A stretch of 64,000 nucleotides of DNA from Myrica gale. Lineage: Eukaryota; Streptophyta; Magnoliopsida; Fagales; Myricaceae. Made by a program: the position numbers and the translations under genes. The notes under the pieces were generated by a model. That model ran no database searches, was not told the origin of the DNA, and saw nothing but the letters and a program-made list of their open reading frames with translations. The stretch is from NCBI GenBank assembly GCA_963930655.1, contig OZ005620.1, positions 22,607,501 through 22,671,500 of the forward strand, read 5' to 3'. Shown piece by piece: positions 12,501-23,689 of the stretch (position 1 is the stretch's first letter; each line of letters starts with the position of its first letter).

Positions 12501-15500
12501 TCTTGTAAAAGCCGGCACAAACATGATTACTTCCACATTGTTGATACATCCAATGGAAAACCAGTGCCCAGTATATGCACATCTCAAAAACAAGTTCCGT
12601 GAGATTATTGTTATCAGAAAACCTTAGCGACTTCTGTATCAGAAAACTATACACTCAGGAAGGTCTCACAACAATACTCATACGCATATTGAAGGCACCA
12701 ATAAATCGAACAACTAGCATATATGTTGAAGGTACTCAAACAATGGATCCACTCACCTCAAACATGTTCAAGTATCTTGTAAAAAGTGTTGGTAGGAAAC
12801 ACTCCCAGTCAATAAAGCTATAGTGCTTTATAACACGAGCTACTAAAGCTGCCCATTGACTGTTCCAAAATTGACAATATGGTATGGAGTCCCAGAGGTC
12901 TATACAGGATTTAACCCAATCACTGCCACGAAAACAACAGGAAGTTAAAATTTGCCCGAATAAGTCACTCCAAAAACCGTAAAGAATAAGAGTTGGCAAA
13001 ACATATGATCCTTACTTTGAAAAAAAGTCCTGGTTGTCCAAATTCGTGGGAAGAAACAGCCTTAGGAACCCAGATCCTTCAAAGGATGAATTATGCCATG
13101 GATTATCCAACAAAGATCTGCAGGTTTGTTTCATCACACAATGCACAGCAATGGTTAAAAAATGAAACGAGCCACCAGAGAGCTTTTATTCTTATGACTG
13201 AACTAGGAACTCAATTCAAGTGGGAAGTGTGACAGTCCACATCTTAACATTCCTTTGATGACTATAACTCACTAAAGTAGGAAGGCTGAAGAAATTTGAA
13301 TGCTAGGGTGATCACATTGAAAACTTGGATTTCCGTTCAGGACCCCTTTTTTTATGAAGAAGGAATTTTATTAGAAGAAAAAGAACGAGAGTGAACCGAT
13401 TACAAAGGTTGTATAGGTTCACTGGGAAATACAAGCAAAGAAACTAAGAAAATTCGGGAAATCTAAGAAATGCCCCCCCCCCCACACCACATAGCATTAA
13501 CCCATAGAAATAGAGAATGCATCAAAACACCCTGTAATCTCTCAACTAAAGAAGGTAAATCCTCGAAACATCTGTTATTACGCTCCCGCCAAAGACACCA
13601 CCAAATACAAGACGAAATCATCTTCCAAAGGGCTGTAGCAACAAGATCTACAAACTTCCTTCCCCAACATAATAAGACATCAACCACCCTCGTTGGCGTA
13701 ACCCAATGAAGATTCGTAATACCAAAAACATGCTGCCAAAGCCCTCTAGCCAGCGAACAATGCAATAAAACATAATTAACAGACACGTCATCCATCTTAC
13801 ATAAGTAGCATCAATCAAGGACACACACTCCCCTCCTCCGAAGATTGTCAGTAGTAAAAATTATACCATGAATCGCCTCCCACACGAAGAAAGAAACTCT
13901 CGAGGGAATGTTTGTCTTCCAAACTCCACGCCAAGGGAAAGACGAATATTGATCCCCAGAAAGGAGGCCATAGAAGGATTTAACAGAAAAAACTTCATTC
14001 TTTGAACCCTTCCACACCAATTTGTCATCATGATTACTACGAATCACCTTATCATAAAGAGTAGAGTAGAAAACTTAAAAGTCTACCAATTCCCAATCAT
14101 TCGCAGGTCTCATAAACTGAACATCCCAAGCAATGGAATTATTAGTCACCGACATAGAATCTGCCACCACTCCATTCTTATGCCGAGATAAGGAAAACAA
14201 AAGAGGAAACAACCAACATAATGGTTTATCACCACACCAACAATCATGCCAAAAGTGAATTCTTTGCCCATTACCCACCACAAACCGAATGTGCTCACGA
14301 AACAAATCTCATCCTCTACTAATATGCTTCTAAAGGCTCACCCCATAAGAGCCTCGAGAAGGTAAAGTCATCCAATCTCCTTCCGACGTACCAAACTTCG
14401 CCGCAATAATAATCCCCCACAAACTATCCCTTTCATAAGCAAAGCGCCACAACCATTTGCCTAGCAATGCTATGTTGAACACCGACAGTCTCTGAAGCCC
14501 AACCCCCCAGAAGTAAGAGGAGAACATCCTTATCCCACCTAATAAGATGAAATTTGTGAACTTCTAAGTCACTGCCGCACAAGAAATCCCTTTGCAATTT
14601 TTCAATTCGAGAAGCCACTGAGAACAGAATGGGGAAGAGAGAAAGGAAGTAAGTAGGTAAACTAGAAAGCGTAGATTTGATCAACGTTAACCGCCCCCCT
14701 TTGAATAAATACATACGCTTCCACCCAGCTAGTTGTCTTGCCATTCTTTCCAAAATTCTATCCCAAATATGCACACTTCTAGATCGTGCCCCCAATGGAA
14801 GCTCCAAATAAGTCATTGGCAAAGCAGAGATACTACACCCCAAAATTGAAGTCAACTCCTGCACATTCCCAACATTACCAATCGGAATCATTTCCGACTT
14901 CGAAAGGTTAACCTTTAACCCAGAAACCGCCTCAAAACACAACAACAAACAACGAAGACTCTAAAGCTGCTCTACTTCCACCCCACACAAAACTAAAGTA
15001 TCGTCAGCAAAAAGTAAGTGAGAAACCTCAACTCCTTCACCCCTAACACCACCCCCCTTAAAACCCACAATAACCCCATTTGTAACTAACTTTGCCATCA
15101 TGCGGGAAAACGCTTCCATCACAATAACGAATAAAAGAGGAGAATATCAAACATTGAAGACTGCGGCAGGGCTTGGATGTTGGATGTTGGAAAAGTAAGA
15201 AGCCTGAAATGGCCAAATATATCCACTTCTAGCACATTTCATTCCATGTACAATACCAAAGGTCCATAACATTGAATATATGCCAGATGTAACTAAAAAT
15301 AGGTAGAATAGTATGCGATTCCCTTTGACATAACCAGAAACCATTATTCAATATAAAAAGCTCTTACTGATGTATAAAAAATTCAAATAATTTTTTTGCA
15401 TTTCAGACAAATTAAAGAGGGAAGGAGATCTTTAGAGCCCTTACCTAAACTCAGACCATATCTCAAAGGCAGAACTAGATGGGAAAAACCTCCTGCAGGA

Positions 15501-17580
15501 TTGAACAAGGGAAGTAATAGTTTCAAAATGTCTTTGTCTCAGTCTCCACCCTTCCGGACCAGTATTCCTGTAAGACGTACATACCGAAAGATTTCAACAT
15601 ATGAAGTTCATCAACCTACGAAGTACAACACAAAATGCTGCAAGTCCATCGCAGAGAATCATCAAGCAATTATTTGGAATTCAGGAAAATGTCAAATATT
15701 AAGCCAATGACAGCAAAAACAAAGACAAAGAATTTAGGTCTGAGACCAACAGACCATCACTAGCACTAAAACCTTTGGTGTTGATATTGACCTGCTGGTT
15801 GCAAGTTTTTACCATGAAATAATGGCTTCAAAATATTAAAGAGTTTAAGAGCACAAATAGGAGACTTTGCAATAAGTTATTGTTCCCATTTCGGAATTGG
15901 TCACCTACATAAGCAGTCAATGGGTCTTGTCTCCATGATCTCACTCTCCATCCCATATACTATGCAAGGAGGAGGTATCTTCGGAGCATTCACAATAAAT
16001 TATCACTGTTTCCCAATCTATTACAGCAAAGAAAATACATTTTTTAAACCAGAAAAAAAATACATCCTGTAGGTGCATATATAAAGCTCACCTTGTGAAA
16101 TGCACAAGGACAAGAGTATCATACAAAGGCCGCCACTGAACTTTCAATGAAAGCTTCTTTCGGTACTTGTTAAGTACTCTTACCAAGATATTTCCCCATC
16201 TAACCTAATCAGCACAAAGGGAACCACCATTTAAGCTAAGAGTAAAAATGTACAAGGACACAATATTTCAGAGCAACAACAATGGCACACCTGAGCGTAA
16301 AGCTTAGTCTGTGAGCTCATAAACAACTCTAAACCAAACTCGACAAGTGTGCTGACATCTTCCAATGATACCTCACTTTTCGCCTTTATGAAACTGCATA
16401 ACAAATAAATGTAAGTTAGCTTTCAATACTGTCACCAACCAGAATAGACACAATAATGTTCTCCCTACATTCATCCACTTCACCAACAAGTTCTATAACT
16501 ACTAGCTATAAGTGAGAAAGGACCGGTTTGAAATGAAATCTACGACTGTTGCTGAAGAGAATACACAGTTGAAAGTCAATGAGAACACGTCGTATCTGCA
16601 TCATCCAAACTGGCTGATATATATGCGAACTAGATTGAGAAACAGGAATTTGTATGCCTCTTTTTGTTAAGTAAACCTAACACGAATTTGTATCTCCAGT
16701 TATCATGCATAACACAATTTCCATTTAAAGACTTATACATGACCAAACACCAACAGAATGAGAGATTACCCCTGAACTTTTTTGGTACCTAAGAAGAAAA
16801 AGAAATATGTAACAGAGAGTCAATTAGGCACATGGCACCCATAATGTGTTCGTACATGATATCTCGTACTGATGAACAGACGTCTCCAGCACCTTATACC
16901 CAGGGGGGAGACAGAATTAAGCATACGAGGAAAGTTTTCAGAATATAGATTGCTTTTTGAAAAATATAACATTTGTGCTTTTGATATTGGATTCAGAATG
17001 CGTCAAGGTATCGAATTGGGAAGGAAGGGTTCTTTCTTTCGATTGCGTTACTTCCTAACACGAGCAAGTTTCTTCTGGTGTAACAACTTCATTTCTTCAC
17101 AACATCAAGAAACAAAGAGAAGTTGATAACCAAAAGGGGTCAGCCAAACTCAGCGCACAAAGCTCTGATATCATTGCATAATCCCTTCCTGGAAAATTTG
17201 AAGAAAAAACCGGCATTTTTTTGGGTTTCTAAGAAGTTGATAGCTTAGCCCAGAAGATATATTCCAAATATTTTAGTTTCTCAATTCATTTATCGATCAG
17301 ATGAACACTCGGAAGCATTGAAACCTTTACGCCACAGCGAAACTCACGCAAAAAGAACGGAAACAAGAAAGAAGACCCCAGAGTTGAGAGTCAAAATGAG
17401 AGAAGAAGAGAAGCATTACAGGTCGATAACGGAGATCCATTTAAGAGTGGAGTAGACGGAATCGGGGTCATCGGGTCGGAAGGAGGCCTTGACGGAGGTG
17501 ACGACCCTAGAGAAGGATTCCTTCTCTCTAGCGGTCTCCTGGGCCACCGGTGGTGGGAGCCACGCATTGTACAGATGCAT
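3584..17580 (-). CDS. PA200: Proteasome activator subunit 4 (PA200/Blm10), 5' part to exon 29; C-terminus outside window
   Basis: PA200 caps the 20S proteasome in the nucleus and cytosol and opens its gate; it is built of HEAT-like helical repeats. The protein starts [15 protein letters not shown] at 17580 (TATA box just upstream) and matches plant PA200 throughout, e.g. [61 protein letters not shown]. Exons read: 17580-17420, 16393-16291, 16204-16092, 15567-15445, 13117-13016, 12922-12757, 12427-12311, 12204-12137, 12031-11930, 11835-11619, 11406-11176, 11082-10955, 9819-9702, 9609-9391, 9311-9156, 9008-8932, 8841-8633, 8362-8146, 8055-7976, 7897-7780, 7691-7521, 6826-6658, 6581-6538, 6445-6403, 6317-6172, 5894-5800, 5645-4741, 4045-3764, 3679-3584. 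All joints keep frame with GT/AG sites, giving about 1,592 residues without a stop. The family is about 1,800 residues long, so roughly 200 residues remain to the left. It looks functional. A broken paralogue lies at 23.7-34.9 kb. Confidence 0.95.
9886..10880 (-). mobile_element. 5'-truncated L1-type LINE in a PA200 intron
   Basis: A 16-bp target-site duplication, ATGAGAGTGTAAATCT, lies at 9870-9885 and 10881-10896 with no mismatch seen. A poly(T) run at the left end is the poly(A) tail of the minus-strand copy. The minus strand encodes the end of ORF2 ([20 protein letters not shown], then CVDH-type cysteine/histidine residues). It is about 995 bp long and interrupted by frame changes. It lies between the exons ending at 10955 and starting at 9819. 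The intact duplication suggests a fairly recent insertion. Confidence 0.95.
13326..15150 (-). mobile_element. 5'-truncated L1-type LINE with reverse transcriptase core, in a PA200 intron
   Basis: The flanks ACATTGAAAACT (13314-13325) and ACATTGAAGACT (15151-15162) match at 11 of 12. Reading from the 5' side, the minus strand encodes [13 protein letters not shown], then the catalytic FADDT motif near 15000, [29 protein letters not shown], and then the zinc-binding RVT end. Between the T-run near 13345 and the left flank lie about 20 bases that are not poly(A), which may be transduced or filler sequence. Several stops and frame changes are present. It lies between the PA200 exons at 15445 and 13117. 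Confidence 0.9.
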
Positions 17581-17649
17581 TTCGAGATGATTGGTGGAAA
17601 GAAGAGAAATGAAAAGAATCAGTGAGATGGCCTGTGTCGCAAGAATCTC

Positions 17650-17657
17650 TATTTATA
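17650..17657 (-). promoter_or_regulatory. TATA box of PA200
   Basis: TATAAATA reads on the minus strand about 70 bp upstream of the PA200 start codon. The spacing implies a short 5' leader of roughly 40 nt. The distal promoter is limited by the transposon end at about 17855, so only about 200 bp of ordinary sequence separates the gene from the repeat block. Confidence 0.65.
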
Positions 17658-18249
17658 AGTCTCTGCTTGTGCCCGAGTTGTGAGTCCGAATTAACTCCCT
17701 TCTACTTTTCTTTTATTTTCTTTCTTGACAAGAAAGTTGAGAGAGATTTCTTCCTCCCGAGTGTCAGTGTTTGTTACCGTCGGTGGCAGGGCATCGAAAT
17801 TAGCGTAAAAAGGATCAATATTTTTTGTTTTGTTATGAATAATTTTTTTTTGAAACTATATTTTGCACCCCTGAACTATAGGGTGTATGACACTTTGCAC
17901 CCTCTTGTCTTGATTTCGTGACATTGAGTCCACGAACTTTTGATTTCCGTCGACGGTCACCCCGAAGTCAATTTCTCAGTTAGTCGCACGTGTGTGGTTC
18001 ACGTAAGCCACTTAAAAAATTTCTTTCTGTTTTACCCTTATGTTTGAGTCGTCTCTCTCGAGTCCCTCCTGACATGCCCGTGCAGTATAGATGGGGAAGC
18101 TTACTAGGTTGAGATCGAGGAAGGTTTGGGTTTTATAGGAGAAGAAACCGCATTCTTTAGTTGCAGACGATTCGAAAATGAAAGCAAACAAAAAAAAACT
18201 TTTCGAACTCTGAAAACGTTCCATATTCAACAGTATTCACGACTGATAT

Positions 18250-19416
18250 CAGTGGCGGACGGAAGGGGTGGCAAGGGGGGGCGCTTGCCACCCCTTCGTT
18301 CTGCATTTTTATTAGAATTTTTTTTTATCATATGGGTCAATGGCCAGCCCATTGACCCAACCCAGCCCGCCCCCCCTTTCACCTAATCACCCTCTATATT
18401 TTTTTGTTTAAGGCCTTACCTTTGACGGTTTGTTTGACCCAACCCAGCCCGCCCCCCCTTTCACAGTTCACCCACTGTTTTTTTTAAAGAAAATAAACGA
18501 CGTCACTTACAGCCCACCCCCTGCTTGCTTTCAAGTTTCACCCTTTGTTTTCTAAAATCTAAAGTCTTTAGACATTGTCTCCTACCCAGGGACCCAGCGA
18601 ACCTAGCCACTCCAGATTGCGGCACTGCCAATCTGCCCCATTAGCCCCTCTCCTCCACGGTTCCACCTCCAGCCACAGAGCAACTGCCTCTCACTTCTCA
18701 GCCTCCCTCTCTCTCGGGAGACCTCTCTTCAAGGTAATAAAGAGTTTGAAAGTTGAAACTTTGATTAAGATTGAACTTTGAACTTTGACGAATTGGTTTA
18801 TTTTGTTTGTTTGTCTAAATTTGTCTTGCAGTTGAATGTCAATGAATATAATTATATTAATAATTAATATATGGTGGACCGGTGGTACACTTGTAGCAGC
18901 TTTGGTTACTGATAATGTGAGAAATACTGATGCTTTTTCTGGACTTCAAGATATTGGAGGTCTTGCTATGAAGATGGTTGAGACAATAAAACATACTCTA
19001 TATCCATTGGTTTATCTCCTTATTGAGTTGACATTGGTCTTACCTGTTGCGACTGCAACCGTTGAGAGAGTGTTCTTTGCGATGAAGATTATCAAAACTG
19101 AGTTGCGTAATAAGATGAGAAATGAATGGATGAATAATAGCATGATAGTATACATCGAGAGAGAAATTTTTGAAACTATTGAGAACGAAGCTATTTTACA
19201 ACGTTTTCAGAATATGCAGAACCGTAGGATTCAATTGTCACCCCGCAGTCTCAGCAAATAGTATGGTACGTGTATTTAAATATTTTTAATGCTTTTAGTC
19301 GTTAATTTTCAATATTTTAACTCTAAGATACATTTTGAATTACGTAGAAAAAATTTAAGATGTCATTTCGTCTTAGGAATTTGCCCCCCTTCACTAGAGT
19401 TCTGGTTCCGCCACTG
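18250..19416 (+). mobile_element. hAT transposon deletion derivative
   Basis: Termini are CAGTGGCGGA and TCCGCCACTG, inverted to each other. The 8-bp duplication ACTGATAT flanks both sides exactly (18242-18249 and 19417-19424), the size hAT elements make. The internal C-rich stretches near 18340-18480 include a direct repeat of a TTGACCCAACCCAGCCCGCC-type block. It keeps only the 3' part of a transposase gene, so it is not autonomous. It inserted within the larger 17.9-22.1 kb element and so is younger than that element. Confidence 0.92.
18836..19261 (+). pseudogene. hAT transposase C-terminal dimerisation domain remnant
   Basis: A 141-codon open frame includes YPLVYLLIELTLVLPVATA, then TVERVFFAMKIIKTELRNKM, which matches the hATC dimerisation region of plant hAT transposases (the usual form is LPVSTATVERSFSAMKIIK). 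The DDE catalytic domain and BED zinc finger are absent. It is the surviving 3' end of the transposase of the element at 18250-19416. Confidence 0.85.
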
Positions 19417-19454
19417 ACTGATATGAACCCTTACAAAAAGAAATGTTATCATTC

Positions 19455-20115
19455 GCAGGTTAGATTTTTGTTCTCCTTGGCCACACTGGTTGAGTTGGAG
19501 ATCATGTAGACGACCCTCTGCACCTTAGCAAGGTCACCTCCTGGAACAACAGTGGGTGGCTGGTAATTGATACCACACTTGAATCCAATAGAGCACCAGT
19601 CAACAAACTGGATGGTGCGCTTGGTCTTGATGGTGGCCACAAATGCTTTCACATTCTTGGGCACAACATCACCACGGTACATCAAGCAGCAAGCCATGTA
19701 CTTGCCATGGCGTGGGTCACATTTTGCCATCATGGATGAGGGCTCAAAAGCACTGTTTGTAATCTCAGCCACTGAAAGTTGCTCATGGTATGCCTTCTCA
19801 GCTGAGATGACAGGAGCATAGGAAGAAAGCATGAAATGGATTCTGGGGTAGGGAACCAAGTTGGTCTGGAACTCAATTACATCCACATTCAGGTCTCCAT
19901 CAAAACGCAAAGAGGCAGTCAGAGATGAGATCACCTGGGAGACAAGGCGATTAACAGAGAGACGTTGTTGTAAGGCTCTACAACAGACGTGGACACCTGT
20001 GGTGAGGGATAGACAGTGAATCCAAGCTTTGACTTATTGCCATAATCAACAGAGAGACGCTCCAAAAGAAGCGATCCAAGGCCAGAACCGGTACCACCAC
20101 CAACGACAAATTGAG
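19455..20115 (-). pseudogene. Alpha-tubulin gene fragment
   Basis: Minus-strand sequence matches plant alpha-tubulin from about [10 protein letters not shown] (shifted frames at 19.98-20.11 kb) through [21 protein letters not shown] to [40 protein letters not shown] and [19 protein letters not shown]. About 65 residues are missing between EPYN and NRLVSQV, where the frame is broken. Substitutions such as [13 protein letters not shown] also depart from the conserved form. Both ends of the gene are absent, so it cannot give tubulin. It lies inside the Pack-MULE-like element in the opposite orientation to the NPH3 fragment. Confidence 0.92.
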
Positions 20116-20199
20116 GGTCGCAGGACGGAGAGCTTCAGCAAGAAAGTGGCAGAATGTATTGGACAACTATCATTTGCCAACTTTACGAGTCCACCCTGG

Positions 20200-20380
20200 C
20201 ATGTTTGAGACCCCAAATATTTGGGGTCTCAACAAATCGGACAAACCAAACAAACTCCAAAATTTTTAACTTTTACACCTACACACTTCACCTTTCACAA
20301 ACCCCAATAAATTTCAATAAAGTAAAGATTCCCAAATTTCGAGAATATTCCCCAAAATTTTGGCAAACAAACATACCGTG
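20200..20380 (+). mobile_element. MITE, family shared with 42070-42254
   Basis: About 180 bp, starting ATGTTTGAGACCCC and ending GGCAAACAAACAT. It contains the self-complementary block GAGACCCC-AAATATTT-GGGGTCTC. The copy at 42.1 kb, inverted, matches nearly base for base along its whole length. A more decayed stretch at about 22930-23115 has similar ordered blocks. No coding capacity; superfamily not assigned. Confidence 0.75.
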
Positions 20381-21314
20381 TGTCTGTAAATAGGAGAAGT
20401 CAAGTGTAGATAAGTGGTGAGGTAAAAAAAAGATAAGTGGTGAGGTGAAAAGTGGTGTGTGCCGTGTAGGAGTGAAAAGAAAAGGTGTGTGAGTGGTGCG
20501 TGAATAGGTGTAGGTGTGTGTCAGTGAGGTAAGTCAAATGATTGTAAGGTTTGTTAGAATCTAAAAGTAACGTATGATTCCACTATTGTTAGTCTTTTGT
20601 AAAATCATAGGTTGGGTCTGTGTTGTAATATTTTTGGTATGGAAATATATGTTGGTATTGGGTTTAGTGAAAAGGTGAAGAGAGAGGTAATTTTTTATAG
20701 TTTTTGTAATTTTTTATATATTTTTTATGTGAGAGAGAGAGATTATATTGAAGTATTTTATTAGGAGAGAGATAAAATTTTGGGGAAGATTAGCTTCGCA
20801 AACGCAGCCATATTTCAACAGAAAAATGGTTTCTTTTACTCAACAGTATATGCTTCCCAGCACCACGCATTGCCGACCTGGTCGTGGATTGAAATGCACT
20901 CTCTCATTTTCTCATAGATTTAGGAAGGGAGACGACGAAAGTATAGACGATTGAAGATTGAGATCTAAGAAAATGTTTGATCGGCGTTTATCAAGACGCC
21001 TTAGCTAACGTTGTACTCTGTAGTAGGAATAAAGGCCTGCGCATCTGCTCCTTCATCCTGGCCAGGTTGAGCGACATACATCTGGCGGGTGCGACTTCAA
21101 AATAATCCAGTTACACCTAATTCAACCAAATAATACATATCCACAAATAACAAGATATGAAAACACTGATCTACTGCTGCACCCCAAACAAAAAATTGAA
21201 GTTTTTCTCAAAAGTGATTCACAAAAGACCTCCGGCATAGGTCCATCACAATTTCCTACAAGAGATTGAGAAAAGAACTTTCCACAATTTCTTGGCTCAC
21301 CTTTTGGGGTGTTA
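20381..21314. other. Non-coding interior of the Pack-MULE-like element
   Basis: No gene is recognised. It holds GTGTG- and GAGA-rich stretches at 20400-20750. A short minus-strand reading near 21010-21095 (MYVAQPGQDEGADAQAF) has codon-like composition but could not be assigned to a family; it may be another captured scrap. Confidence 0.5.
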
Positions 21315-21721
21315 TTATCTGCTTCCAGAAAATGAAGATCCTATATATAATGGAAGCATTCAATGAGTCAGAACTGTCCTACGAAGCACGAATCCACGCC
21401 TCGCAGAACAAGCGCCTGCCAATACAAATAGTTCTTCACGCGCTGTACTACGATCAACTGAAGCTAAAGAGCGTCGAAGATGATGCCGGCATGCAAGACA
21501 CGGTGACAACGAGGAACCAGTTGCAGGCCGACGTGTCGCTGGTGAAAGAGAACGAGGCTTTGCTATCCGAGCTGGTGAATATGAAGCATTACATCTCGGA
21601 CATCCCACGGGACATGTCCTCGGCAACCAAGGGTGGGTCCTCCTCCAAAAAGCCGACGTTCTTCTCGTCGGTTTCAAAGAAACTGGGCAAGTTGAAAGTT
21701 CTCAATCTCTTGACCGATTAG
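21315..21721 (+). pseudogene. NPH3-domain (BTB/NPH3 phototropism family) gene fragment
   Basis: The open frame reads EAFNESELSYEARIHASQNK, then RLPIQIVLHALYYDQLKLKS. This is the end of the NPH3 domain of BTB/NPH3 proteins, which act with phototropins and CUL3 ubiquitin ligases. It is followed by a coiled segment with VSLVKENEALLSELVNMK and a C-terminal tail SSSKKPTFFSSVSKKLGKLK ending at TAG 21719. Just before the first exon-like codons stands a splice-acceptor-like TTATTATCTGCTTCCAG (AG at 21327-21328), suggesting that genomic DNA with an intron edge was copied, not mRNA. The BTB domain and most of NPH3 are missing. Confidence 0.9.
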
Positions 21722-22080
21722 CCAGGCGCGCCATTATCTTCTGTGTGTTGCATGTTTTATCCGTTGTGAAAAAATGTATACATGTTAAATAATCTATTCC
21801 CAGAACAGATATTCGGGGAGGAGATGAACACATATTTTCGTGGGTGTTGGTCAAAAGAAAGGAAATGCAAATAATTATAAAAAGGATAGAATGAGGGGAA
21901 GAAATTTTTTAAGTGCCTGTAGGAGGCATGTTCACTTGATACCATTAGTTTTAACAGAAAAATTGGCTTCGAGGTGGCAATTGAGGAAAATCAGAAGTTT
22001 GTGGGCTCAATATCACGAAATCAGACAAAGGAGTGCAAAGTGTTATAGACCCCATAATTCAGGTGTGCAAAGTGTATTTT

Positions 22081-23689
22081 TCCTTTTCTTTTATTTTGGA
22101 TAAACATTTAAATAAGATTGATTAATTTTTATCTATAAATATAACATATTATAATATTTCCGTTTCTTTTTATTCCTTTCGTCCAAAATGGGTTTTATAC
22201 AATAGCGGCGACTTGGGCTGGGAAGCGGCAACGTTGGCATTTTAGACCCATTCTGTTTACTCTTATGGGATTCTTGTGCAAGGGGTAAAAGTACTCCTAA
22301 TGTATCCCGTTTGGGTCGTTGTCTCGTTTTTATGCTAAGATTATATTTGTTTCTCAAAATTTTATCCTTTTTAAAATTTTATCATAATAAAAAATTATAA
22401 TATAATCTCTCTCCTCATTACATTATATTTTTTACAATAATAAATATTAAAAATTATCTCTTTTCACTTTTCCACTAAATCTAATAAATTACAATTTTAA
22501 CTTTTCCAAAATTTTAATACTCAAACACAACTTAACCTCGCTTCGGGCGCTAAAAAAAAAAAATCATTGCTTCCAGAAGCACAGAGAGGGAGAGACGAAA
22601 TATAATAATAAATTGAACGAAATAGTTTTCAGAGGAAAAAAAATTAGAAAAAAGTTGAGATACTTTTTAAAGTGTTCGATAATTCAATGCGTTACACGTG
22701 GTGGGGGAGTTGGCCGTTGAAAGAAATGTTAAACGGACGTCAGCACTTACACATGGGAGTTTTGTTTTTTCTTTTTTTGGTCGGTCGGTATAAAATATAT
22801 ATTAAAGTGAGCCCCAATCCCCAATGCCCATAAAGTTGTACTATAGCCGGTAGAAGAATATACCTTTCAGCTTTGGGGTCTCGATGGGCTTTTTGGAGCT
22901 TCCAAAACTCTCGTATCCTATCCAAGTGGTAATGGGCCGTTCGACTTCAGGAATATTCACGTTTTGTTTACCTCATATTTTAAAATATAAAAATTTGGAA
23001 CAAGTTAAATATATTTTAAAATTTTGCAATATTTATATATACACACATTCTAAATTTTTTACAAATTTCAATAGATCTCAATATCTAAAAATATTCTCAA
23101 AATTTTGATAAACGACACCTTATTCGTGTACACTTTTACGCTCTCGTCAGGAGAGAGTGACGTCGTGACTTAACGGGAATTAATCAAAAATGTCTTAAAT
23201 AAAAATTTTAAAAAATAAAGAATGAATAATTTAAAAAAAATAAATATATTAATGAAATAATGTTTTAATATTTTTTTTATTTAAATATTACTTTTTATTT
23301 TTTAATAACTTTTTTTAGTAATTTTATCATGAATGGACATTCCGGTCAATTTTGATGTGATTTTAGTACTATATTTGTTTTTTTTTTCTTAAAAAATTGA
23401 TTTACAAAAATTTTGAAATTAGTTTATTTTCTAAAAAATAATAAAAATTTTACTGCAGACTTGAAACTTCTTGCTTTGACCTCATTTTCAAGTACCGGTC
23501 AAATATCTGAAAACAATTAAAGCAAATTACAAAATCTATTCTTCAAGCAAATAAACAACCCTAAGCTTCTTTTGTGATTCAATAAACTACTTCATTTCCC
23601 AAGAAGAAAAGCTCTCAAGCGACCCTCTTCTTTTTTCTTTTTCTTTTTTGTATTTTTGCTCTTTCTAGGAATGCATCAGAGATGAAGCA
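22081..23689. other. AT-rich spacer without a gene
   Basis: The stretch is mostly A/T with no coherent coding on either strand. A possible decayed relative of the 20200 MITE family lies at about 22930-23115 (ending AAAATATTCTCAAAATTTTG). Nothing else is recognised. Confidence 0.6.

Larger units (their letters stand above)
17855..22080. mobile_element. Pack-MULE-like element with captured host gene fragments
   Basis: The sequence at about 17855-18025 recurs inverted at about 21899-22078. After inversion the arms share blocks such as TTTGCAC, CCTGAA, ACACTTTGCAC, GATTTCGTGA, ATTGAG, CCGAAG-type and CACTTAAAAAATTTCTT, over about 170 bp. Long degenerate terminal inverted repeats of this kind are typical of Mutator-like elements. 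No MULE transposase is seen inside. The 4.2-kb interior has an alpha-tubulin fragment (minus), an NPH3-domain fragment (plus), a hAT element and a MITE. A clear 9-11 bp target-site duplication could not be resolved because both flanks are T-rich. Alternative: two MITE-like copies that landed in opposite orientation by chance. Confidence 0.65.

Noticed and set aside
13016-13117. Suspected frameshift in PA200 exon 5
   Set aside because: Recount gave 102 nt, in phase with both neighbours; the sum of all 29 exons is divisible by three.
21360-21677. Minus-strand open frame of 105 codons opposite the NPH3 fragment
   Set aside because: It is a shadow of the NPH3 reading; composition is arginine/serine-rich by reversal.
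22930-23115. Third full copy of the 20200 MITE family
   Set aside because: Only the order of short A/T blocks is similar; too decayed to call with confidence.
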